Source: Cellvibrio sp. (GTDB lineage: Bacteria > Pseudomonadota > Gammaproteobacteria > Pseudomonadales > Cellvibrionaceae). From it: a stretch of DNA of 7,047 nucleotides. A program made the translations under genes and the position numbers. Numbering within the stretch: position 1 is the stretch's first letter; every line of letters starts with the position of its first letter. Under the pieces are notes generated by a model. The model saw only the letters and a list, made by a program, of their open reading frames with translations, was not told where the DNA came from and did no database searches. The stretch covers positions 1 to 7,047 of the forward strand of contig JAJQJO010000196.1 in the NCBI GenBank assembly GCA_021323495.1, read 5' to 3'. Below are positions 1 to 4,897 of this stretch, piece by piece.

Positions 1-1
1 T

Positions 2-106
2 TCAAGTACAGCCTGTGTAAATCAAACTGAGTGGAATCGGGTTGACAATCTGAAAGCATGTGAGGCGTCAGTAAAGGCTGGCCAATCGAAGGCTCGTAAT
101 TTTTAA
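2..106 (+). CDS. 3' end of an unidentified upstream gene (partial)
   Basis: Reading frame 2 is open from the window edge to a TAA at 104-106 and gives about 34 C-terminal residues with two cysteines (SSTACVNQTEW... to ...KARNF). I recognise no family. The two cysteines, 15 residues apart, could form a disulfide in an exported protein, but that is only a guess. The AAGGG ribosome-binding sequence of the next reading frame overlaps this stop codon. That tight packing is what one expects inside an operon and is the main reason to treat this as a real gene end. The open stretch is short enough to occur by chance, so confidence is low. Confidence 0.35.
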   Translation, partial: SSTACVNQTEWNRVDNLKACEASVKAGQSKARNF

Positions 107-118
107 GGGTGCATTGTT

Positions 119-274
119 ATGAATCTTTCTAAGGTAAGAAAGTTTTTATTATTGTTTTCAATAGTGGTGCTAATTGCATGTGGGCTGTTTTTATATAAGG
201 CTGGTGAGATATTTGAAATAGACAGGAAGCAGGCGATAATGGACCAGTTCGAGCAGAAAAAGTCGTGGTCATGA
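119..274 (+). CDS. Small membrane-anchored protein or lipoprotein, unknown function
   Basis: A 51-residue frame starts at ATG 119, preceded by a good ribosome-binding sequence (AAGGG at 105-109, 9 nt spacing). The N-terminus has basic residues (K5, R7, K8) followed by a hydrophobic stretch at about residues 9-26. That stretch contains L18-I19-A20-C21, which fits a lipobox with Cys21 as the possible lipidation site. Hydrophobicity continues past Cys21, so a simple N-terminal membrane anchor is equally possible. The remaining 25 residues are charged and would lie in the periplasm or the cytoplasm depending on topology. The stop codon overlaps the next ATG (ATGA at 271-274). This may be the 5' part of a longer gene interrupted near the A-run at 257-261, since the -1 frame continues smoothly into the next reading frame. 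I recognise no family. Confidence 0.5.
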   Translation: MNLSKVRKFLLLFSIVVLIACGLFLYKAGEIFEIDRKQAIMDQFEQKKSWS

Positions 275-384
275 CTGAAAAAAAGCTCAATGGAAATGGA
301 TTTGATTCCGATGTGCCTACTGGAAGCGCGCCGCGCTCAGCAGCGGATGTGGCTATTATTCAGAGCTGGTTTATCTTGAATTAA
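271..384 (+). CDS. Very small overlapping frame, or middle piece of a frameshifted gene
   Basis: A 37-residue frame begins at the ATG of the ATGA overlap with the preceding frame and ends at TAA 382-384, which itself overlaps the next ATG (TAATG). No convincing ribosome-binding sequence precedes it, so it would depend on translational coupling. It is open upstream of the ATG as well: read in this frame, the bases before 271 encode ...EKVVV, a natural continuation of ...FEQKK from the preceding frame. The sequence is polar (MTEKKLNGNG...) with a GC-rich patch at 326-347 and ends in a short hydrophobic tail. I see no known motif. It is more likely the middle of one interrupted gene than an independent protein. 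Confidence 0.25.
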   Translation: MTEKKLNGNGFDSDVPTGSAPRSAADVAIIQSWFILN

Positions 385-623
385 TGAAGTTGCGTGGAGC
401 AGGTAAGTTATATGCTGTTCATGTTGATACAAAAGTCATTATGGATAACTTTAAGGGAGTCTATAAGGAGGAGGTTCCTTTGAGTGTATCTGACTACAAT
501 GAAATATCTGCGAATTCAAAAGCGCTCTATGATAGCTATCAGGAAGAAAGATATATGCCAGGGTTGGGTGATTTTGACAATGAAATGCCAAAAGAGGTTG
601 ATGGGCTTTTAAGTGGGCGTTAG
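384..623 (+). CDS. Hypothetical 79-aa protein, or C-terminal part of a frameshifted gene
   Basis: A 79-residue soluble, acidic-ended frame starts at ATG 384, overlapping the stop of the previous frame by one base, and ends at TAG 621-623. No ribosome-binding sequence precedes ATG 384. The frame remains open upstream to the TGA at 303-305, and the upstream residues (GYYSELVYLEL) read like protein, so ATG 384 may be an internal methionine. The sequence is rich in Tyr, Asp and Glu, with a plausible amphipathic stretch around residues 38-55 (SDYNEISANSKALYDSYQEE). I recognise no domain. An AAGGAGGAGG run at 465-474 followed by TTG 480 could allow internal initiation, but it is simply explained by Lys-Glu-Glu codons. 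The gene is followed by a strong terminator at 714-750. Confidence 0.45.
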   Translation: MKLRGAGKLYAVHVDTKVIMDNFKGVYKEEVPLSVSDYNEISANSKALYDSYQEERYMPGLGDFDNEMPKEVDGLLSGR

Positions 624-693
624 TTTCAAGGTGGTAAATGGTTTCGTTGACCGCAATTGTGTCAAGACTTTGGAGGTTAAGGTTTAATTTGAG

Positions 694-713
694 AAAATGC
701 TCGCATTTTTTTT
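694..713 (+). terminator. Small T-tailed hairpin ahead of the main terminator
   Basis: AAAATG (694-699) pairs with CATTTT (704-709) around the tetraloop CTCG, and the T-run continues through 713. The stem is only 6 bp and AT-rich, so on its own it would be weak. It sits directly before the stronger hairpin and may be a pause or helper site. Confidence 0.35.
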
Positions 714-750
714 AAAGCGCGTTGCGATCAAATTGCAGCGCGCTTTTTTT
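714..750 (+). terminator. Intrinsic terminator for the leftmost + strand unit
   Basis: A 12-bp stem (714-725 with 735-746, one G-T wobble) encloses a 9-nt loop and is followed by an uninterrupted T-run through 750. This is a textbook rho-independent terminator for + strand transcription arriving from the small frames at 119-623. On the opposite strand only three T's follow the stem, so it would terminate the convergent DUF6498-like gene poorly, although its stop codon is just 15 bp away. Confidence 0.85.
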
Positions 751-764
751 AAGCGTGCAATAAA

Positions 765-1418
765 CTACTGCGCATGTTTAACTATTTGCGCGGTAGGTGT
801 GGTTAATCCTTTACGCCATTGGTAAATATCACACACAATTTTGATTGCAATCAACACCAGTAACCCTGCAACAGGTTCATTTAGGTCGGATAATAAAAAT
901 CCTGATCCGATAATGGCGACATGTAAAATTACAATCCGTTTATAGGGGGCCATCATAATTGTCTCCGGCGTATCTGCGCCTGCTCCGCGGGCTCTCAGGT
1001 CGCGCAGCCAATCAATTAATTGATAAATTGCCAGGGCGAGCACTGCCCAGCCGAGCTGGCGCTCATGAATTATTGGCATGATTGACGGGACAATTTCACC
1101 AAACCCGGATTTATGCTGTAAATCCTTGCCGAACAGGAGAACGATAAAGGTTCCGTGGGCGAGCGAAAAGATCCCGTAATGAAAGCTAAAAAATACGGCG
1201 GGAAATAATGTGGAAATAATTTGCGTTAGATTTTGATAGGGGCGAACCACCATTTTTAATACGGTAAAAACGCCTATCAACAAATTTTCGATCCAATATA
1301 AAAAGATCAAATCAAAACTTTTCCAATCCCAGTGGAAAACTCCGTACACGGGCACCAGGTTTAATAATATAAGGCTGGCGAGAAATACAGAGCTCATGCT
1401 GGGCATCTGGTTGGTCAT
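765..1418 (-). CDS. DUF6498-like multi-pass membrane protein
   Basis: This 217-residue protein is hydrophobic along most of its length. Likely membrane segments lie at about residues 10-29, 35-57, 67-97 (possibly two), 122-138, 162-178 and 183-200, with a polar loop at about 140-160. The motifs FDLIFLYWIEN (35-45) and FHYGIFSLAHG (79-89) are what I associate with the DUF6498 family. No biochemical role is known to me, and no catalytic residues can be named. The start at 1418 is the outermost ATG; Met5 and Met8 are alternatives, and no strong ribosome-binding sequence distinguishes them. It lies 89 bp downstream of the lacI-type gene on the same strand, but a terminator at 1445-1478 separates the two. 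Co-transcription with the regulator is therefore uncertain, and no functional link to sugar metabolism is evident. The family call is from memory of motifs. Confidence 0.8.
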   Translation of the reverse strand: MTNQMPSMSSVFLASLILLNLVPVYGVFHWDWKSFDLIFLYWIENLLIGVFTVLKMVVRPYQNLTQIISTLFPAVFFSFHYGIFSLAHGTFIVLLFGKDLQHKSGFGEIVPSIMPIIHERQLGWAVLALAIYQLIDWLRDLRARGAGADTPETIMMAPYKRIVILHVAIIGSGFLLSDLNEPVAGLLVLIAIKIVCDIYQWRKGLTTPTAQIVKHAQ

Positions 1419-1444
1419 GTCGGATTTGCCTGGGGGGTGCTAGC

Positions 1445-1478
1445 AAAAAAGCGCACCGCGAAGTTACGGGCGCGCGCT
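1445..1478 (-). terminator. Intrinsic terminator after the LacI-type regulator gene
   Basis: Read on the minus strand, AGCGC (1478-1474) pairs with GCGCT (1454-1450). Three further pairs, GCC with GGT, form inside after a 2-nt bulge. The stem is followed by a run of six T's in the transcript (A's at 1445-1450 on the + strand). It lies 30 nt beyond the regulator's stop codon. The bulge makes it less than ideal, so some read-through into the DUF6498-like gene is possible. Confidence 0.65.
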
Positions 1479-1507
1479 GTATTATTTTTATTTTATAAAC
1501 CCAGAAG

Positions 1508-2509
1508 TTACTTCTTGCCCGGTGCCGGCCCGGTACTTTTGCGAATAATAAATTCCGTCGGCAATACGCACTCACGTTGGCTGAGCGGTTCGCCTTCAAT
1601 CACCTTGAGTAACATATCCATCGCCATCTTGCCCATCTCTTCCGCCGGTTGCGAAATAGTGGTCAGGCTGGGGTCGGAATATTTGGCATAGGCGATATCG
1701 TCAAAGCCGGTGACCGACATATCTTCCGGAATACGGATGCCCTGGTTTTTCAGGGTTTGCATAGCGCCGATGGCCATCTCATCATTCATTGAGAACACCG
1801 CGGTCGGGCGCACTTTCATATTGCAGAACTGGAAGGCGGCGTTAAGGCCGGACCACATAGTGAAGTCGCCCTCGGCAATCAAATCTTTTTCAAAGGGAAT
1901 GCCCGCATCTGCCAGTGCTTCTTTATAGCCCTCAAGGCGATCTATGGCGTGGGGGTTATCCTTGAGGCCGGAGATAACGCCAATACGTTTGTGGCCGAGG
2001 CTAATCAGGTAGTTCACCATGGTTTTAGCAGCGGCGCGGTTGTCGATACGGATTGCCGGGCCAGTGGTGTATTCGCAACCGCAGGCATTCACGCAGGGAA
2101 TATCGGGCGGGATATTGTTCTGGCTCTTTTCCGAGCTGGGACGCAATTGCACTATGCCATCGGCCAACCGGGTTTCTACGCGGCGGATATATTCAATCTC
2201 CCGTTCGGTGGTGCCGCGCGTATCGCCCAACAGTACGGCGTAACCCTTTTGCTGGGCACGGTCTTCCAGGGCGCGAATAAAGAGTGAGTAGAAAGGGTTG
2301 GCGATATCCGGCACCAATACCACAACGGCATAGGCGCGCGCAGAGCGGAAGTTGCGCGCTAGCATGTTGGGGCGGTAGCCAACCTGTGCGATAGCGTTGT
2401 GAACCTTCTCCAGGCTTTCATCAGAGACTTTTTCGGGGTTGCTCAGGGCTCGTGAAACAGTTGCAACAGATACGCCGGCCAGGCGAGCAACATCGCGAAT
2501 ATTGGACAT
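1508..2509 (-). CDS. LacI-family transcriptional regulator of the mannobiose cluster
   Basis: This 333-residue protein has the standard LacI-family length and layout. The DNA-binding helix-turn-helix is at residues 4-23 (IRDVARLAGVSVATVSRAL). A hinge region follows at 46-58, then a periplasmic-binding-like sugar-sensing domain from about residue 61 (VVVLVPDIANPFYS) to the end, including FSMNDEMAIGAM and VTGFDDIAYAKY. The core resembles CytR-type members. An AAAGG sequence 8 nt before ATG 2509 supports the start. At the hinge position where most members carry a Leu that inserts into the operator centre, this protein has Phe54. It is transcribed divergently from the transporter gene, with a palindromic operator candidate between them and a second before the phosphorylase gene. 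By context it probably represses the cluster and is released by mannobiose or mannosyl-glucose. The effector is inferred, not visible. Confidence 0.95.
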   Translation of the reverse strand: MSNIRDVARLAGVSVATVSRALSNPEKVSDESLEKVHNAIAQVGYRPNMLARNFRSARAYAVVVLVPDIANPFYSLFIRALEDRAQQKGYAVLLGDTRGTTEREIEYIRRVETRLADGIVQLRPSSEKSQNNIPPDIPCVNACGCEYTTGPAIRIDNRAAAKTMVNYLISLGHKRIGVISGLKDNPHAIDRLEGYKEALADAGIPFEKDLIAEGDFTMWSGLNAAFQFCNMKVRPTAVFSMNDEMAIGAMQTLKNQGIRIPEDMSVTGFDDIAYAKYSDPSLTTISQPAEEMGKMAMDMLLKVIEGEPLSQRECVLPTEFIIRKSTGPAPGKK

Positions 2510-2830
2510 AAATACGACCTTTAGGAGCCGATAGGAGGATGGATTGGAAATGAAATTATTGGAGATTTACTTATTTGCTGGAAAATTTACTACAGGTCGC
2601 CAAAAGAGACTAGAAAAATAACATGTAAACGGTTACATTAGGCTGCTATGCCAGTGCTTACGGTCAACTATCCTATATGCTTGGTTGCAAATGCACTGAC
2701 GATTGTCGTTTTGCCCTGAGTCTCAGCCTCTTTACTACAGATTGTTGTCAATGAGTTGCCGCACGGATGTGATGGGATCAGATAAGAAAAGCGATCACTG
2801 TCGATCCACATAATAAATCGGAATGCGTTA
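2510..2830. other. Divergent intergenic control region (321 bp)
   Basis: This gene-free stretch separates the regulator and transporter start codons. It holds the operator candidate at 2624-2637, which is 114 bp from the regulator start and 193 bp from the transporter start. It also holds a perfect 11-bp inverted repeat CTGAGTCTCAG (2716-2726) and three GATC sites within 31 bp (2776, 2793, 2803) just upstream of the transporter start. GGATC/GATCC (2775-2779 with 2803-2807) could form a weak leader hairpin. I could not identify a convincing -35/-10 pair on either strand. The frame at 2668-2922 on the minus strand overlaps the transporter start and looks like a shadow. Confidence 0.6.
2624..2637. 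promoter_or_regulatory. LacI-family operator candidate 1
   Basis: TGTAAACGGTTACA is a palindrome centred on CG with two symmetric mismatches, and the flanking A and T extend the symmetry to 16 bp (2623-2638). A central CG inside a 14-16 bp palindrome is the usual form of LacI-family operators. It lies between the divergent regulator and transporter genes and closely matches the site at 4813-4826, so it probably binds the adjacent regulator. Confidence 0.75.
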
Positions 2831-4753
2831 ATGATTCTTCCTCTTCTTGATATTGCCATTGTCTTGCTCTTTATTTGCTCGACAATTTTTGTTGGTTTCT
2901 GGGTTTCGTCCCGCGCCTCCAAAGATATGAACAGCTATTTTCTCGGCGGGAATAAACTCAAGTGGTACATGCTGGGTTTATCCAATGCCTCGGGTATGTT
3001 TGATATCAGCGGCACTATGTGGCTGGTGTATTTGCTATTTGTCTACGGGCTGTCGAGTATTTACATCCCCTGGCTCTGGCCCACCTTTAACCAGATTTTC
3101 CTGATGGTATTCCTTGCGACCTGGTTGCGCCGTTCCGGGGTAATGACCGGTGCCGAATGGATTATTTTCCGTTTTGGCGATGACCGGGGTGCACGCCTGT
3201 CCAACATTATTGTGGTGGCATTTGCGCTGGTGGGCGTGATTGGTTTCCTGGCGTACGGTTTTATTGGTATCGGTAAATTCGCTTCCGTATTTTTTCCGTG
3301 GAAGCTCTCTGATGATCCACATATGAATGATGTGTATTACGGATTGGGTATGACCATCATCACCACCTTTTACATTATCAAAGGCGGTATGTTCTCGGTG
3401 GTGTTTACCGAAGTGTTCCAATTTATTGTGACGACGATTGCAAGCATCGGTGTGGGTATTGTGGCGATCCACAGTGTCTCACCTGAAATGATTGCCGCCG
3501 TTGTACCGCCCGGTTGGGACAGCATCGCGGTTAACTGGAACCTCAATGTAGACTGGGCCGGTCGCCTGGATGCAGCAAATACAAAAATTGCCGCGGATGG
3601 TTATTCATTGTTCGCGATCTTTTTTATGTTGATGTTGTTCAAGGGTTTTTTGTTAAGCCTTGCCGGCCCTGCACCGAATTACGATATGCAGCGTGTGCTC
3701 TCTACCCAATCGCCGCGTGATGCTGCAAAGATGAGCGGCTTTGTGACGGTAGTATTGATGTTTCCGCGTTACATGTTGATCGCTGGCCTTACCGTATTGG
3801 CGCTCGCTTTTTTTATGAATGATTTGCGCGCGATGGGTCCCAATGTCGACTTCGAGCAAATTCTGCCGTTTGTGCTGAAAAATTATATTCCCAGCGGTTT
3901 GCTTGGATTATTAATCGCCGGCCTACTCGCGGCTTTTATGTCCAACTTCGCGGCTACGGTCAATGCGGCACCTGCCTATGTAGTGAATGATATTTACAAG
4001 CGTTACATCAACCCCAATGCAGAACCCAAACGTTACGTGCATCTGAGTTACATTGTGTCGCTGCTGTTTATTGTGATTGGTGTCGCGCTCGGCTTTTTTA
4101 TTCCAAGTGTCAACACGGTATTGCAATGGATTGTGAGCGGTCTCTATGGCGGTTACACGGCGTCCAACGTGCTTAAATGGTACTGGTGGCGATTTAATGC
4201 CTATGGCTACTTCTGGGGTATGGCCGTGGGGATTGTGCTTGCCCTGTCGCTCGCGGTACCACAAGCCAATACCGCAGTGGCGCACGCGTTGAGTGTGTTT
4301 GGCCTGGCGTTGGATAAGGTTGATTTTATCTATGCCTTCCCATGGCTGTTGTTGATTTGTGTGATTACCTGTGTGGTCACTTCATTGGTTACCGCACCAT
4401 CGGATATGGAAGTACTGAAGAAATTCTATTTGAAAGTGCGCCCCTGGGGTTTCTGGGGGCCGGTGCACGATGCCTGTTTGGCAGAGCACCCTGAATTGGC
4501 TAAAAACACCAATTTCTTGCGCGACATGGTGAATGTGGCGGTGGGAATTGTATGGCAAACCGCATTGGTAGCGGCGCCGATTTTCCTGGTGATCCAGCAG
4601 TACGACAGGTTCTTGATTGCGATGGGAGTGGCCGCCGCCGGTGCGCTGTTTTTGTGGCGAAACTGGTACCGCCACTTACAGGATTATCCGGCTGATATTC
4701 CACCGGAAATGCTTAAGGGCACTAAAGACGAATATTTGCTAACCAAATCCTGA
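2831..4753 (+). CDS. Sodium:solute symporter (SSS/SLC5) family transporter, probably for mannobiose
   Basis: This 640-residue inner-membrane protein has at least 13 hydrophobic segments from residue 5 to about 615. The family signature is clear at about 360-392 (GLLAAFMSNFAATVNAA then DIYKRY), and NYDMQR at 283-288 is also typical. Members of this family use the sodium gradient to import a solute. The length is at the longer end of the family, with extra segments after residue 500. In the sodium-site segment the Ser-Ser or Ser-Thr pair usual in relatives is S371-N372. The start at 2831 is the only start codon in frame after the TAA at 2783-2785, with a weak GGA 8 nt upstream. Position upstream of a mannosyl-glucose phosphorylase and an epimerase suggests uptake of beta-1,4-mannobiose or a related mannan disaccharide; substrate is inferred from context only. 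Confidence 0.93.
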   Translation: MILPLLDIAIVLLFICSTIFVGFWVSSRASKDMNSYFLGGNKLKWYMLGLSNASGMFDISGTMWLVYLLFVYGLSSIYIPWLWPTFNQIFLMVFLATWLRRSGVMTGAEWIIFRFGDDRGARLSNIIVVAFALVGVIGFLAYGFIGIGKFASVFFPWKLSDDPHMNDVYYGLGMTIITTFYIIKGGMFSVVFTEVFQFIVTTIASIGVGIVAIHSVSPEMIAAVVPPGWDSIAVNWNLNVDWAGRLDAANTKIAADGYSLFAIFFMLMLFKGFLLSLAGPAPNYDMQRVLSTQSPRDAAKMSGFVTVVLMFPRYMLIAGLTVLALAFFMNDLRAMGPNVDFEQILPFVLKNYIPSGLLGLLIAGLLAAFMSNFAATVNAAPAYVVNDIYKRYINPNAEPKRYVHLSYIVSLLFIVIGVALGFFIPSVNTVLQWIVSGLYGGYTASNVLKWYWWRFNAYGYFWGMAVGIVLALSLAVPQANTAVAHALSVFGLALDKVDFIYAFPWLLLICVITCVVTSLVTAPSDMEVLKKFYLKVRPWGFWGPVHDACLAEHPELAKNTNFLRDMVNVAVGIVWQTALVAAPIFLVIQQYDRFLIAMGVAAAGALFLWRNWYRHLQDYPADIPPEMLKGTKDEYLLTKS

Positions 4754-4759
4754 TGGGCA

Positions 4760-4800
4760 TTTTTTTTAGCGCTGCTAATTAATCAGTAGCGCAAAAAAAA
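4760..4800. repeat. Long inverted repeat with T8 and A8 arms
   Basis: GCGCTGCT (4769-4776) pairs with AGTAGCGC (4785-4792) through one G-T wobble around an 8-nt loop. The outer T8 (4760-4767) pairs with A8 (4793-4800) past a bulged A4768, giving about 16 bp. The T-run precedes the stem and A's follow it on both strands, so it does not fit an intrinsic terminator in either direction. It starts 6 nt after the transporter stop and may protect the 3' end of the transporter message or mark a processing point. Confidence 0.7.
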
Positions 4801-4812
4801 TTTAACCGCAGG

Positions 4813-4826
4813 TGTAATCGATTACG
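4813..4826. promoter_or_regulatory. LacI-family operator candidate 2
   Basis: TGTAATCGATTACG contains the perfect 12-bp palindrome GTAATCGATTAC (4814-4825) centred on CG. It shares the TGTAANCGNTTAC frame with the site at 2624-2637. It lies 72 bp upstream of the phosphorylase start, as expected for a regulated promoter inside the cluster. No clear -35/-10 pair was found next to it. Confidence 0.7.
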
Positions 4827-4835
4827 TCATAGATC

Positions 4836-4857
4836 GATGCGCAATGAAACGCGCATC
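4836..4857 (+). promoter_or_regulatory. Leader hairpin before the phosphorylase gene
   Basis: GATGCGC (4836-4842) and GCGCATC (4851-4857) form a perfect 7-bp stem with the 8-nt loop AATGAAAC. It is not followed by T's, so it is not a terminator. It lies between operator candidate 2 and the ribosome-binding sequence at 4884-4887, and its loop holds the upstream ATG at 4844. A role in message stability or start selection is possible but unproven. Confidence 0.5.
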
Positions 4858-4883
4858 AGAACGACACACTGATAAAACTCATC

Positions 4884-4887
4884 GGAG
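4884..4887 (+). promoter_or_regulatory. Ribosome-binding sequence that supports start 4898
   Basis: GGAG lies 10 nt before ATG 4898. The in-frame upstream ATG at 4844 has no comparable sequence and sits in a hairpin loop. This, together with the family-like N-terminus beginning MSSFKEK, places the phosphorylase start at 4898. Confidence 0.6.
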
Positions 4888-4897
4888 TATTTGGAAC

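Noticed and set aside
42..47. Perfect TTGACA -35 sequence
   Set aside because: No acceptable -10 sequence lies 16-18 bp downstream, and it falls within the open frame ending at 104.
465..482. AAGGAGGAGG followed by TTG 480 as an internal translation start
   Set aside because: The purine run encodes Lys-Glu-Glu within a longer open frame, the spacing to TTG is short, and no separate product is suggested.
1949..2287. 112-codon + strand frame opposite the regulator gene
   Set aside because: It lies inside a well-supported LacI-family gene, has no start signals and resembles no protein I know.
2768..2783. TGTGA half-site as a CRP-binding site before the transporter
   Set aside because: The second half does not match TCACA at the required 6-bp spacing.
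3035..4703. Several open frames on the minus strand opposite the transporter
   Set aside because: They have His/Arg/Gln-rich compositions typical of antisense shadows, no ribosome-binding sequences, and lie fully inside a well-supported gene.
4760..4800. Terminator after the transporter gene
   Set aside because: The stem is followed by A's, not T's, on both strands, so it does not meet the intrinsic terminator pattern.
4844..4897. ATG 4844 as the phosphorylase start
   Set aside because: It lacks a ribosome-binding sequence, lies in a hairpin loop and would add 18 residues not found in the family; ATG 4898 gives a family-like N-terminus.
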